Assembly: GCA_023548195.1 (NCBI GenBank)
Contig: JAJHZJ010000043.1
Span: forward strand, 558,001 to 622,000
Direction: 5' to 3'
DNA length: 64,000 nt
DNA from: Bettongia penicillata ogilbyi
Taxonomy: Eukaryota > Chordata > Mammalia > Diprotodontia > Potoroidae
Below are positions 21,240 through 36,200 of the stretch, in pieces. The notes below the pieces were generated by a model. That model did not search any database, had not been told where the DNA came from, and was given only the letters and a program-made list of their open reading frames with translations. The first letter of the stretch is position 1, and every line of letters begins with the position of its first letter. A program made the translations under genes and the position numbers.

Positions 21240-24200
21240 GTAAGGAAGGGGTAGGGGCCTGTTTGCTTCTTTGGGGGTTGAGCTCCCCCCAAGCACACTT
21301 TGGCACTGCCTGTGGTAGAGGCAGTGGGCAGTCTCATCTTCCACACCTAGGGCCTCTTTGGGGAGGAGGCTTGTATGGTGCTGGGAAACCCCCACAAGAC
21401 TCATGCCCCTTCTGCCATGGTCATACCTGGGATCACACTGGCATCCTTTCCAAGGGAGATCAGCTCTGCCACCCTTGAAAGCCCCATGTCACTCTCTGCC
21501 TGGGGCAGGTCTTCAGGGGATGGAAGCAGGCACTGTGATTGTAAAGTTCCCCTTGAAAGGGTCTCCATCTGATGAATACATGAAGTCATCCTTTGTGCTG
21601 TTCAGGCCTTCCCTTCCCCATCTCATACTCCTCCTCTCATGCTTCCCCCTCCTCTCCTTCCTACTCTTCCTTCCCCACCTTTCTCCTCCTCCTGCTCCTC
21701 CCCTCCTCTGCTATATTTGGGAGCTAACCTCAGGGTGGAAACGGTTCTGTCATTGGCCCTTGCCAGTGTGCATGCTGCTCTGCCCCCAAATGTCCAGCGG
21801 CATCTCATGGCTGCATCTTCCCTGTGTGTTTTAGGAGGCCCTACCATGTGGGCCATCACCTCAGAAGAGCGGGCCAAGCACGACAAGCAGTTTGACAGCC
21901 TCCGGCCTGCAGGAGGACACATCACAGGTCAGTGTGGGCGCTTCTGGAGCAGCCTTGTCGTCACGGCCGCCCTTGCATTCACGACTCCTCCTTTCTGGCT
22001 TTCTTTTTTCCCTCTGCACTGTTTTGTACAAAAGTGTCCTTAAGGTCCTCCAAAGGTTTTATCCTTCTTTCCATATGTTATCTGAAGACTGACTCTCATC
22101 AAGTCAGGTTTGCTAACTTGATTATAAAATGGTTCCGCCAGATAGCCGTCCTGGATTGGTTGGGAACCACTGTAAGTGTGGATTATTGGTTATGTGAAAG
22201 CTGCTTTGGGAAGGGCACAGAGGAGGAAACCTGCATTGATAAAGCACCTACTGTGTGCCGGACACTGGGTTCCACACTGTACAAATAGGATCTCCTTTGA
22301 TCCTCACAGCCCCCTAGGAAGGGTGGGGCACAGAGGCAGACAGAGGGTCACACAGCTGGGATGTGTCTGGAGCTAGATATGAGTTCAGGTCTTTGTCACA
22401 ACATTCTCTGTAATGGGTCTGTCCCATAAGGCCCTCACTCCCTTGCCACAGTGCAGGCCCAACCTTGGTTCCCTCCAGCCAACTTTGGCCTCCCCTCCTA
22501 ACACATCCACACTAGCTTCTGGGCCTGATAGTTACCCCTGCTGTCCTTTGCCTCTTCAGATCCCAAGCTTCCTTCAGTGTTGTGCCCAAGCCTTGCCAGC
22601 TTTCCTGCCCTCTGCCAGCATCTTCCCCCAAGAGCTTGGAAGACCGGGCTTGTTCGGGTTTTGTCTTGGCTCACCTTGTGCCCTATGCTGCATGTGGTAC
22701 GATGTGTATTGATTGGCTGATTGATTGCTGAGCTCCGTGGCTAATTTTTATTCTTGTTTCTGCCGCAGGTGATCAAGCACGTGGTTTCTTCTTACAATCT
22801 GGCCTCCCAGCTCCAGTTTTAGCTGAAATATGGTAAAGCATTTTTCTTTTTTGATTAAAATACTTAAAGATGGGCAGTCTTTGCTTTTCAGATGCAGCAT
22901 GTTAGAGCAGACAAATCAGGCCCTGCATTTTATCATGCTAGAGATTATTGAGGAAACCCTTCTTCCTGCTAGAAGAAGCTGGCATTACTTTGGGGCTGAA
23001 GAGCCCTCCAGGACCTCTGGCCATTGGGCACCTCTCCCAGGACAGCACCAGTGGCAGGGAAGTGTTTCCCAACTTGTTGGCCGATTTCTGCCATGGTGAC
23101 ACATGTAGAGCTAGCTATCAGCAGGACATGGCCCCAACTCTTGGCTTCTGGAGGAGTGGGGGGTGTCCTTCCTGGTCCTCCAAGTGCTGCCCCGATTCTG
23201 TCACATGCCATCTCCATACTTTCTCTCCAGGGTTTTTCATTTCTCAGTTACTCTAAGAATCTTTCAGATTTTTTGGTGCTGATTCTGCCACTTTTAATTC
23301 CTAGAGAAAATGTTCCTTCCTTTATAGCTTTTCCATATCTTGGTTCTTGTTTTTTCCCCCACTCTTGGAAATGTCCAGTCTTCTTTTGACCTTTGCCCAT
23401 TAACCTTCATTTGATGTCAGCCAGGCAGGAAACACTTAGTAGGTGCCTACTGTGTGCCATGTCCAGTGCTGAGTGTGGGATGTACAAGGCAAGGCCAAAA
23501 CAACCTTCCCCTCAAGCTTGCAATCCAAAGCCAGATGCCTAGAAACACTTGGGTCCAAGCCTGGAGTCTCTAGGGTCTTACAGACTTTTGTCAGTCACCA
23601 AAGATCAAAAAAAGGAAAGTGAAGCCTGAATTAGAAGGGACAGACAGGGGTAGTAGGCAGTCACTCACAGCTCTTGAGCCTAGATCTCCATCCTGGAGCC
23701 CAAGGACACTAAGAATGCACCAGAAATAATAGTCAGAAAGAAAACCAGAGACCCAGGGCAGAGGTCTGTGTTGCCAGCCAGCACTGCGCACAAAAACCCC
23801 AGAGCCCTGGGGAAACTCTGATCAGAAAGAGGCCAGAGGCAATGGGAGATTGCCCAGGACAGCCTTACAGGCAGCTATCACAATGTTCAGGCATCCAAGC
23901 CACAACCAGAGGGAGGACCAGGCAGTCATGAAGCATGGGAACCTGCTGCCCTCCAGTCATCAGCATCTGTGGGGAACGGCAGCACTGGATTCAGAGCTTT
24001 GCAGATGGGATGGGGCAAGGCCAAAACCAGAACCTGGAGACTGGGGCTGGGCCTTGGCCTAGCCTGGCATCTATCAGGCCCCAAGTAGGGTCTGCCCATA
24101 GCAGAAAGGCTGTAGCCCAAGAGCGAGCCAGGCCCCAGAGACTGCCAGGGTACCCAGAAGAAATGAAGTACAGGATGGAAAGGGATGACAGCAGTCTCCC

Positions 24201-27200
24201 TCCAGTCTTTGTCCCTTGAGAATGACCAGACTTTGTATGAAGAAGGGGATCAGCAGAGTCAGAGGTCAGCTGCAGAGAGTCCAGGAAGGATGAGCCCATG
24301 AAAAGGTTGCACTGGGTAACCTTGGAGTGAACAGTTTGAGTGAAGTTGAAATTTGAGAAATTGCCAAGAGACAACAGGCAAAAGCTTGGCAGAGTTTAGC
24401 TGTGAAAGGGCCTGAGGAGGTTAGCCTGGGGAAGGCCTGCACTTATTTGTGGCCATTAGAACCAGCAGATCTGGAGAGGCGCATGATTGCTTGGGTCAGC
24501 TGGGCAGAGGAGATAGGAGAGAGCAGACATGGAGCCCCTGCTTGCTGCATGGGAGGGGAGATCCATAGCTGCCATGTCCCTTGTCCCTAGCACTACACAA
24601 TTATGTGTGCACCCCCTGAGCTTAAGAGCAGGACTGGTGCCACATTGGGGCAAATGAAGGTCTGTCTGATCAAGGGACCTGGTGGGCTTTGGACATGATC
24701 CTGGAGGACTTGAGGCAAAACTGAAGGAAGCCCCCAAGAACTGACCTCATCTGTAGATTGAGAGGGCCAGACTCAGTGCTTCCTAATGCCCCTTTGGGCT
24801 CCCACACATTGATGTTGGTAAGACAAGGTAAGAACCTGGCATTTAGGGAACAAAGCAAAGGGAACAGTCATTGTTGTGAGGAGACACCTAATCAAAGGCC
24901 ACAGGACCTTGGGCCTGGAATAGGGGGTGTGGCCCTTATCCCAGGAACCCCTGAGCATAAGATGCTTGTGTTTCTACCCTGGACAAGTGGCATTTCTGTG
25001 CTCAGTGGTCAGGCAGGTCTTCAAGGATGAAAGTCACCAGCAAGTTAACCAAAGTCAGGAGGGAACGTGGCAGAAGGCTGATGGGAAGAAGGCCAGAGAG
25101 CACGTGTGTTAAGGGGGCATGCTCCTGCTCCTGCCTCCAGCTGCTGGTGGGGCTGGAGAATTCAGGTGTGAATCGGGGTCACAGGAAAGAGAGCAAAGTC
25201 CTGGTGGTTGGGCAGCCCTCACCAAACTGATCCCAACAAAGAGGTTGGGGGTCACGTGTGCCTGACACTGAAAGAGAACTCACCACCTTCAGCCCTTCTC
25301 TGGGCCACAAACTGTGTGGTCCTAAGGGGCCTCAAGACGAGCCAGAGGCACCCAGGTGGCATTTTATCGTCCATGAGGGCATCCATGTCAGAGGAGGGGG
25401 AAGTGAAGGTGGGGCCTCATCCTGGGATTGAGACGTCTGCACCATTGAGGACATGCAGCCTCCTGGTCATGGAGGAAACATTTCTGATTTGGAAGGAGGA
25501 AGGAGGAGAGGGGAGGAGAGGAAAGGAGAGGAAGGAAGGGGGAGAAAAGAAGGAATATTAAGCAGTCACTAGGCTGAGTGCTTTACAAGTGTGGCTCCTT
25601 GGATCCTCACAGTAACTTTCAGAGGGATCAGCCCTACTTGGCAGATGAGGAAACTGAGACGGACAAGTTCAGTGACTTGTCCAGGGTCACACAGCATAGC
25701 TTTCTGCTTCCAGGCCCATAACTCTACCCATTGTGCCATTTTGCTGCCTCTAAAAGGCAGAGAGAGCACCGGGGAGGATCCCGTGGTCTGTGAGGTCTGC
25801 GCCATGCTGGGGAGGGAGGCCATAGACACTGAGCGAGCATCTCTGACGGGTCACTCCTTCACTGCACGCCCTGTGCCATCTCGACACCCTGGTGCAAGGC
25901 TGCATTGGAGGGTGGTGGTTCTCGAGCTTGGTGCTCCTCTGGCTGTACGCATCTTTGCAGGCTTCCCCTGAATCCTACATGTCTTTTCTTGGAGTCCAGG
26001 AGCAGTCCCCTCTCCCAGTTGATGAATGCCTGGCCCCCAGGAAATCCTTTGGTAGAGCCAGGGTCCTGGGCCTCCACCCTAGTTCCTCACATGGGACAGT
26101 GCCAGGTAGCTTCACACGCTGATGAGGCCAGTCCCCTACCATCTTTGTCCTCTTGGTTGCTGTGATTTGGAGCATTCTTTCATGCATTCCAGAGTGTTTC
26201 TATGAAAGAGGGTTTTTAAAAGCTTTGTTGCAGAACCGAGGAGACTTGAAGGGGCTTGGGTCACCATTCCAGAGACAGTTCAGTCTCTGCCTCTGCCCTG
26301 GGCACAGAGGTTTGCCTTCATCCATGTTGGCCCCAGCTTGGGGTCAAGGAGAGCTCCCATCCCCAAGTGGGGTGGGCCTCAGAGCCCAGGCTGGCCTCTC
26401 TCTCACCAGAGGCTCAGGTCATGCAGCCCCTCAGCCCCTCATGTCCTCGTTCATGCCTTCACAGCATGCCTCTCTCTATGTTTCTTGCCATCCCTGGATG
26501 AGGTTAGTGCCCACTGACTGGCCCCAGGTGACTCCCTTGTCTTCCAGTCCTGGTCACTCACTTCTTCTAGGCCATCTTTGATGGCATTTCTTCTATGGCT
26601 GTGCCTGGCACATACCTCTCCAGGGTTCTATGAGTGACTGGCACATGGACATCTCTGGGGGCCTGGCGTTGGGTGGCTTGTGGCTGGTGAGCCTGGCTGG
26701 AACGGGTTGCACCCTTGGTTCAGGGAGAAGCTGAGACCAGCAAAGGTCCTGTGCATCTTCCCCCTCTTTCCCTCTTCCTCCCCACTCCTCTCCCTCGTCC
26801 ATCCTCCTCCTCCTGTTTGGTTCCAGAACCATTCAACCAAAAGACCTAACCCCATTCCTCAACCTGCCTATGCCACCTGTGGTGGCCCAGAGCAGCATCT
26901 GGGTCCTCCTGTTCTCGGTGCCTGGAGCTAGGAGCAAATGCTCTTCTGTGGAACTGAGTGCCACCCTCCTGGGAAAGCCCCTTGGGACCAGCCCTTCGTG
27001 TCTGTCAGGTTGCAGGGTCCTTCTGGGACAGACTCTGAGCCTTGGTCCAGCCTGCATCTGGGCGGGAATCCCTTGTACAGCAGCCCCGGATACACGGTGC
27101 TAGAGTTGGGTCTTTCTTCTCCCACCTAGAGTGTCTTCTGTCGTCTGGACCCCAGAGAAGCTCCTTCCTCCCTTTTAGGCAAGTCAGTTCATCCAGGTGT

Positions 27201-30200
27201 GGAGCCTGCCCTGCGACTGAACTGCAGCGGCCCCTGACATCCAGTCCCTTTCACATATGTGAAAAGGGACACTCTTTCTGCTCTCTCCCCCTTGTCTCCA
27301 GGTGAATTGAACTGATTTTCCTAAGGCATGTTTTCCAAGTCTTCTTCCCAGGTGGTCCCTCTCTGCTGGGTGTGTTCTAACTTGCCACAGGCCTTCCCAG
27401 AGTCCTGTGCACGGGCTCTGTGGGGAGGTGTTCCCCTTGTGCCACCTGTTCCTTTTCCCCTTTTCTCGGTATTCTGTTGTTTGACCTTGCATTGTTCCCT
27501 GCCGACCAGAAAAGGTTCAGGGATGGAGGCCTTGACCCCTGGCCCAGTTCTTGAGGATGTGGTTAAAGGGACAGTCAGAACACTTAGACAAGGAAGCTTT
27601 GGCTACCCAAGAGCCTTCTTTACTTTGTTACCAGCCTGGTTTCCCTAGATGGAGGCACCATATTTGTTTTGCAGGGCCTCTTCTGGGTGAGGAGGTTGTA
27701 GAGGCGAGGCTGATCCTGGCTGTCTGTAGAGCTGAGGAGTGGAGACTGAGGGCATGGTGTCAGCTGTGGAAGCAGGTCTCCAGGAGAGCCCCAGGGATCT
27801 CTGCCTGCCCCTGGCTTGGATGATGATGTAAAGCATTGTGTAACTGTCATTGAGACAGGGTCAGGAGTTTGAAAAGACTGCAGTTAGGGAGAGGGAAAAG
27901 AAAGTCTTGCCCTTATTCCTTTTAAGGTAGGACATGGGAAGACAAAGGCCTGTCTGAAAAAGATCTGGCAGTTTGAGTAGATCACAAGCCTAGTCTTGAG
28001 TGAGCAATGTGAGAAAGCAGCCTAAGCAAGAGGCTTGTGCCACTGTACAGTAACACAGTATAGTACAGGACACGATGGGACAGATCCATTGGTTTTAGGC
28101 TGCGTTTAGAGTGGTGTGACTGTCAGAAATATGTCTGTTGTCATGCAGTCCTCCATCCTGTACAGACTTCATCTGCAGGGCTGGAGGCTGCTCAGTCCAG
28201 GAGGCAGGGCCTCCAGTCCTTTGGATGAGGACCAACTACAGGACCCAAGGAGCTGTGCTGGCTGCATGCGAGAGCTCTTTGGGCTGGGGTGCAGGAGAGA
28301 GTCTGATTTCTCTTTGGTTTTCAAGAACTGTACAGTGGGAAAATGTGCAGAGAGGACCACTGGGGCTGGAGCTCAGGAAAGTGTCCTGGCCATGAGAGGA
28401 GGGTCTTTGAGGAGGCATCAGGGAGGCCCTTGGGATGGCCAAAAGAAGAGGGAGAGGCTGCTGCGGTGAAGCAGAGTTCTTTTGACCATTTCAGTAGCAT
28501 TTGCTCTTTGGTGGCACTGAACCCTTTACTGTGAACATTTCTCATGTCACTCCCTGGGTAAGTCCAACGCATTTTCTCTTTGCTCTCAGGGCATTATCTG
28601 ACCTGAATAAAGATGGGAAGATGGACCAGCAGGAGTTCTCCATCGCCATGAAGCTCGTCAAGCTCACGCTCCAAGGGCAGCGCCTGCCTCCGTCCCTGCC
28701 TCCCATCATGAAGCAGCCTCCTGTCTTCTCCCCCTTGGCATCAGCACGCTTTGGTAGCAGCCCACACCCTTGGGGACCCCCAGGGAGGGGTAGGGTCAGG
28801 GGTAGCAGCCAGTAGGTGGCATAGTGGAAGCTGAAGCCCACCTCCTCTCCAGTGGTGTCATTCCTCACAGATTCCTGATCCCAAAGACCAGCCTTGATCA
28901 GGCCAGTGATTGCCCCCTTATGTGCAGCTGTCACCACATCATATGTCGAGCCCCCAGTGCATGGAATAAGAAGGCCTGGGAACATCCCTGGGCCATTTCT
29001 AGCCATCCCTGGGGCCCAGGCAGTCTCTAAGTCATCCGGGCCCAAAGTAGCAAGGGCCTTAATGGAGGCAGCTCATGCTGATAGTGTTTTCCAGAGGTCT
29101 TCAGATGTGCACAGTCTTTGGGCAGGTCGGACCAACTTCTGCCCCTGGCTGTCACCTAGAGCCTTCCTCCCCACAGAGTCAGGACCATGTGTGGCTTGGC
29201 CTGCTGAGCCTTGTTCCTGAGAACCCTTCTGGTGGGGAGTGATCATGGCTCAGCTCCACAGGGACCTGGTTGGCTGCCCTTGGCCATGGCCTCCTGTATC
29301 CTCACCACAGGCTTGGCACCTGGCAGAAACTCCCACAATCACATAGGCCACCCCTCACAGCGACTTCTTGAGTGGCCTATCCCCCACACCTTTGACCCTG
29401 CGTCTCTCGAACACACAGCTCCTCACTTGAGTCCCCCGGCCACCCAGTGGGTGAATCTCCTCGGTCCCCAGGGCCTTGGGACCCTGCTGAGCACTTGACA
29501 GAGACCTAGGGCCAGCATCCATTGCTATTAGGCTTTGCTTGATAGTAATAGTCATTGAGTGAGGTGCGCATTGGAGCCCCATCCCTCCCCATCATTTACT
29601 CATAGTGAGCCCAAGGGGGGAGTCGGGCTGTGTGTCCCCAACAGACAGACCCTCCATAAATGTCCCAAGATGCAAAGCCACTGGCTCTCTGAAGGCAGCC
29701 CCCCAGCTCTGCCAGGGCATGGTCAGCATATTGCTGTCAGGGGTTAGCCTGGCATCATTCTGCAGACATGCCCCACCTTTCCTCCTTTATGTAAGAAGGC
29801 AAGTTGTTACCTGAGAGACTCTTATTGTCTCTTGGGGCAGAATGCAGAGTCCAGAAAACCTGGTACTGAGTCTTTCCATACTCCTTATTGGAAAAGGGTG
29901 ACCAGCCCTCACATCTGCACCTGCCACAGAGATGGTGATCACCAGGCTCTTCTGTGTCTGTGTGCTTGTACTTCTCCCAGAGCCTCTGTTCTCCTTTCTT
30001 CCTGTGGAAACTAGGAGGATAGCACTTGATGATTTCTCTACCGTGTGCACATGGGTTGGCTGTATCCAAAAGTCAGTCAAACAAATAGTCCTTTTGACTC
30101 CTCTGGAGGCATCCCTGGGCCTATGAGCAGCTCTCAGCTGAAGAAAAGATGTGGCGCAGCCTTGGAGTAGAGTGGCTGCCTAAGGGTCTGTCTGTGCAGG

Positions 30201-33200
30201 CAACCATTGGAGTGACCATGTCCTCCATTCCTGGCTCCATGTTTAGTTATAGCAAGATCAGAACACTCCTCAAGAGTAAGAGCGTGTTTGGTGGAGGATG
30301 ATGTGTGCTTGACCTTATCAGGAGGGCAAGGGCTGGGCTGTGAGAGATGAGCCCATGCAGGGCCTTTGAGGGGGCCTGCCTCGGCAAGGGGTCCCTTCTT
30401 CTCTTAGGGATTGAGTCCTGAGCAGGGAGCGCTCAGTCTCATTGCATCTCTGGTGTGTCCCCTGCAGGAATGGGAAGCATGCCAAACCTGTCCATCCCTC
30501 AGTGTGTGCCTCCAGCCGCCCCCATGGCACCCATGTCCTCAAGGTCTTCTGTCACTTCTCTTCCTCCCTTGGGGATGCCCACTCCCCTGGTGCCCTCTGT
30601 TAGCACCTCATCCCTGCCCAATGGAACTGCTACTCTGCTCCAGCCCATGACCATCCCCTTCTCCTCAGCAAGTATGTCTCGTTGTGAGGAAGGGTGGTGT
30701 TTAGGGGTTCCCTTTGGGAAGCACCCAGCAAGGGCACACCTGCTTTTTCTTTCTTGTAGCCTTGCCTCACACATCATCATACGGTCTCTTGATGGGCAGC
30801 TTTGGTGGTTCTTGTATCCAGAAGGCCCAGTCCCTGATTGACTTGGGATCAAGCAGGTACAAGCTCTGTGAAATTCCTAGGGACCCTGTTTTCCTTCTCT
30901 GAAGGTGTGTTCTTGGCATTTAGTCTCCCCCAGTCCCTGTTTGGTCTTTGGTGGTGATTGCAATACCGTTGGGTCCAGGGCATTGGGGCCCCCTGTTCTG
31001 CTCTGAAATGTCATTTTAGCCTGGAAGAAAGAGAGGTCAGCTCTGGACTCTCTTCCATCCCCGAAAAACCCAACCCCTCAAGACACCTTTTTCAAACTCT
31101 TTAGTAAATGCATGTTAATTTTGTGTCAATGTGCTATTTAAGTTTTTCATAGCAAAAAAACAGCATCTGTTTACAAGACTCCATCCCTACAATAAAACAT
31201 CATTACTCTTGAGTTCTCTTGTCTAGCGGTTGTTTAGGCAAGCAACTTGTCTGAAATGTTTGAAAGCTTTTAGAAGTTGGTAGTGCATTGAACAATTACC
31301 AGGTCTCTAAAGGAGTTTGGAGACAAAAGGCCTGTTTTCATTGATTACTTCGTTTAGTGCACTGTCACTGTCAGGGTGGACGCTCACCGTTCTAGGCCCT
31401 CTCTGCTGACCAACTTCTCTTACAGTGCCTGGGCTCTTGAGCGTGTGGTCTTCCCCACACTGTCAAAGTCTCAGGGCTGGGCCTTGCCTTGGGGCACATG
31501 GGGCTGTTGCAGGGCTTGCCTACTTCTCTTTCCCCTGCAGCTCCACGTCCTCCACGGCTTCCCTGACAGGGGGCTCACCCAAAGCTGGATCCTCTGATTG
31601 GGCTGTCCCGCAGCCCTCGAGGCTAAAGTACCGCCAGAAGTTCAACAGCTTGGATAAGGGCATGACAGGCTACCTCTCAGGTGAGCATGACTGGCCTGGT
31701 GAAGGCCATGCAGCTTCTCTTTGGAGCTGAACATTTTGATGTCATTTTCTTTAGAATGATGACATGACTCTGTCAAACTGGCACTTTGTTATGCATGGGC
31801 AGTGCCTCATTTATATCCAGGGAGTCAGTCATCTGGCACGTTGTCAGGGGGAGGGCCCCTCCTGGGCCCTGACCAAGGGTTCCTAGGTACTCTAAGGCCC
31901 AGATGGCCACCTTATCAGGCTTTGCATGTCCTGACATCCCCAGGCACCTGAATGGGCATGTGGGATGGCCTAGTGTTAGAGGGAACCCTGAAGGAGCTTT
32001 GGAGGGAGGCAGCCAGGGTGAAGGCAAGGAAGGGAAAGATGGAGGACCACAGTCCCAGATGCCCCCACAGCTCTGAGAAGGAGGCGGAGAAGGAAAGGGA
32101 AGAAGCATTTCTGGAATGTTTAGCCCCACCCTTGGCACTGAACCTGGCACATAGGAGCTTGCTGCTGATGGAAAGCAGTGATGTGTCAGTTTGGTAGGAT
32201 GCAGTGTGGGTGAAGGGGCGAGGTCCAGGAAGCCAGTTCAGGGGTCTAGTGCTAGGCTGAAGTTCCTTGGTTTTGCTTAGAGGCTGTAGGGAGCCCATTA
32301 GTGGAAGAGACCCATCACATCCATGATTTGGGGAGGGTGGGTGGGTGGCGTTGAGGAGACCAGCTAGGAAACTTTGGTGGGCACCAGGTTAGAAGGGGAT
32401 GGGACCACACCAGAGGGGTGCTTCAGAAGAGGAATCAGCTGGGCTTGGCACTGACTTGTTTATAGGAAGCAGAGAAGGGGAAAGAGTCAAGGTGACCCAA
32501 AGGCTCTTGGTGCCCTCAACAGGGCAGTGTTTTGGGGGGAGAAAAGAGCAGTTCTGTCTTAGTGATGCCCCAGCACATCAGGGAGAGTTCACCAGCAGGC
32601 GTTTGGTGGGAGGAGAAGTTAGAATTGCCTTTTGAAATCTAAATTGTGCTAATGATTGCAGAGATGAGGGTGGGCACTGACTGCCACCTATCCTTGGTGA
32701 GCTGAAGAGGGGTGGTGATTGGCTAGCATTCCACCTGGGACCCTTTCCAGAACTGGCATCAAAGGCCATTGTGTCCCTTCTCCAGCTCCCAGAGTCGGGA
32801 CCCTGCTCCAGTCCAGCCTCTCCTCTACCCTCTCCCAGTTTCCTCTCCTCCTTTCTCATTCCCTGTGGAAGGGGAGAAGGTCCCCTTGAGGATATGAGGG
32901 CATCTGAGCATAGTAGGGCTTTTAGAAATAGTTTGCTCCATGCCCAATTGCCCCCAGGTCTGGGAGGCACAACTTTGTTTTGGCACAACAAGGCTTTGTA
33001 GAGGACACAGCCAGACCTTTACCCCCATAGGCTTATTTGGGGAGCTCTGTGGAGGATTCAGTCAGTCAGTCAATGGCTGTTGGTTGGGTATCAACTGTGG
33101 GACAGAAATCCTGCCCTCATGGATGTTAGATACAAACATAGAGACTTAAATGCCAGATCCCTTCAGTCATTAGTGGTCAGACTTCCTATAGGATGCAGCA

Positions 33201-36200
33201 CTTAAGCTGAGCTCTGGCAGAAGGCTTTCTGCCAGGTGGGTATGGGAGGACAGGGAGCAGAGGGTGGCAGACAGGATGGCAGACTGTGCAGCGTTCCCCA
33301 GAGAGGGGCTGTGGCCAGACTGGGCAGAGGCTTTAAGAGCAGCCAGGCATGGGATGACAGGGTCAGACCCTTGGTGAGGGAGCCCCCATGGTGGGGCATT
33401 GAAGGAATTCAGGGAAGGAGTGAAGGGGCCAGAAGGGGGAGAGGGAGTGATGGACTCTGGCTGTGGTGAGAAAAGCAGAGGGAGAAACTGGGCAGCTGGA
33501 AGGATGGTACCCTGGACATGGTAGTGAGGGCATTGGAGATCCCTACCAGCTATCTCCTGTAAAATGTCCAGGCCTGGAACCCAGAAAAGAGGTGGGGTCT
33601 GGGCAGAGAGGTGGTTAAGCCTGGGGTCACTGCTCAAAGCAGCCAGAATTCCTTGACCACCTACTCTGTGCTAGGCACTGTACTGGCTGCAAGGCCATAG
33701 AAAAGAGTCTAGCAGACCTTGGGGTCACTCCTAGTTAATGGCATGGTGTGGGGGCAGGTGAGTAGAGGAGCCCTAGAAGGGGCAGCTAGGGGAGGAGAGA
33801 ATGTCCAGAAGGGAGAGGTCAAGCAGGGGAAGGGGAGAGCAGGCAGGGTGTGCATGCAGAGGAGTGAGGGAAGGGGATGCAGACAAAGGACTGTAGTGGG
33901 AGGGAACTGATCCTGTCCACTTGCTGCTTGGGGGCCAGATTGGCACAGACATTTCCTGAAGGCCTATGGTCCTCACTGTCCCCAGGAGATGCCCAGTGAG
34001 CAAAGCCAGTGCATCTTCCTCCCCTCTGACGCGTGCCTGGCCAAGTGACTGGGCCCAACTTCTTGATGGTGTCCTGGAAGTTGAGCCTGGGTATTTCACT
34101 TACACTTAGTCGAGGGGAATTTGCTTTGCCTGCCCCTGCCCATGGGCCCCACTTGCAGGCCAGCCTCTTGTCTCTCGGAGGCCCCTGGGATCATGTTCTG
34201 GGAAAAGGAGGAGGCTGGTTTAGCCCCCCAACCCTGCTGGTCCAGATTCCCCAGGCCTTAATGCCTTGTTCTGTCCTCCAGGTCTCCAGGCTCGGAACGC
34301 CCTTCTCCAGTCCAACCTTTCTCAGACGCAGCTGGCTACAATCTGGTGAGTTTGTTCACCCCTGATCTCCCCCACTGTTCCCAGCACAAATTCCACACAG
34401 AGTACATGGAACCTTGAAAGGGGCAGATTCTTTGAGATTTCTTGGGATCCATAGCATTTTGTTTTTGTAAAGTGTCTTAGGGAGACCAGTGAGCCAACTC
34501 CCTCCCTGAAAACTGCCTTGCTCAAATCCAGGTGTCCAAGGGCTGAGGCTATAGAGTCATAGATTCAGGTCACCCTTGCATTTTCTCCACATGCCTAGGC
34601 ACACCTGGGCTCTCCCCGGGACCCTTGGGAAACAAAGAGGGGGGTCAACCCAGAGGCCTGACTGGTTGACCCCAAAATGAAGGCCGGAGAGGCTTGGCAG
34701 CTTTGTAGTCAGTGATGGCGTCATCCACCACAGTGATCAGAGGAGACTTTGAAAGCGATTATGCCTTGCAATTCTTGGTAAGTGCCAGGTATGGGCAGAA
34801 TGCTGTCCTGGGCACTGGAGATGCCAAGACAAAGGCCCAACTACTCTGTGCCCTTTGAGAGTTTATTTAGCTTCTAGAGAGGAAAGAAAGCTGTTTTCGT
34901 TCATCCTTCCTCCGGTGCCCAAGTAGCCGTGCACTCCAGGCTTCAGGGTGCTGGTCTGTCAACTAGCAACAGAAGCAGCCCCACGGGGCCAACTTGGCTA
35001 GGTTTTTATTCTTGATGCTGGTGCTTTCTGAAAAGGAATTTCCTTCAGGAACCTGGCCGACGTGGATGGAGATGGTCAGCTCAAAGCAGAAGAGTTTATT
35101 CTGGCCATGCATCTGACTGACATGGCCAGGGCTGGGCAGCCATTGCCTCTGACCCTGCCTCCAGAGCTGGTGCCACCTCCTTTCAGGTAAGTGAGCCCAG
35201 GCAACAGACCCCCCTCCCCCCACCTACAGACACTTGCAATCAGCTGTCACAGGGCAGCCCTGAGGAACTTCCTGAGGGAGGTGAGGTTCACAGTCACTCT
35301 ACCCAGGAAAAGTCCTGTGGGCACCGAAGGCCTGTGCCCAGACTTTGCCAGGGCCCACAGTTGAACAAGGAGGTCATCTTGGGGAAACTTCTGTAATCAG
35401 CAACCCCAGATTTCTCCATGTTTTTAATAGACTTTGACTGACTGTCTGAGATGACACAGTGCCCCCTCCCCTGCAAAAAAACTATACTTTGTCCTCCCTG
35501 TTGATGCACTTATCTGTCCAATGCATATGTGGGTTTTCCCTGGTGCCATTTGAAGGCAGTTACCATTCCATTTCTGTCTACATATGCATAAGGCCAGGCT
35601 CATGATTGGCCCTTAATAAATACCTATTGAATTCAGAATTCTTGGTGATACTTTGTGACTAAGAACCATGGAACACCACCATTGGGTGAATCCAGATGGT
35701 GAGAGAGAGAGAGAGATAAGAAATGGAGACACAGATAGAGAGATGCACGGTGGGTGTAGATTAGGGGCAGCCCATTTCTCACCCTGAAGCAATGGAGGCA
35801 GTATCAGAGATGTGTGGAGGTCACATAGCAGTAGCATGGGGTGCCAGCCTTCAGGTATTCCAGGCAGATCTCTAGAACCAGGGGCCTGATCATGGTAGGG
35901 GACCCTCATGGAGATTTGAAGGAATTTCAGGGATCCATGATGGACTTTATCAGTGAGGGACCATTCTGCTGTGGGTTCATTCATCTCAGTAGTTAGCCAG
36001 TCACATGACACAGGAATTCACAGTTAATTCAGTCTGTCTTGGTGGGTGCTCAATCAGTGTTAGGCTTATAAGACCTAACTGTAGAGTGGAAATGGTGGTA
36101 ATGCCCAGTGGGACAAGCCAAAATGGCAGCCAAGAAGAACCATCCAATCTGGAGGGGGGGGCATAGCATGATTGAGACAAATGAGACCACTTGTATGGGG

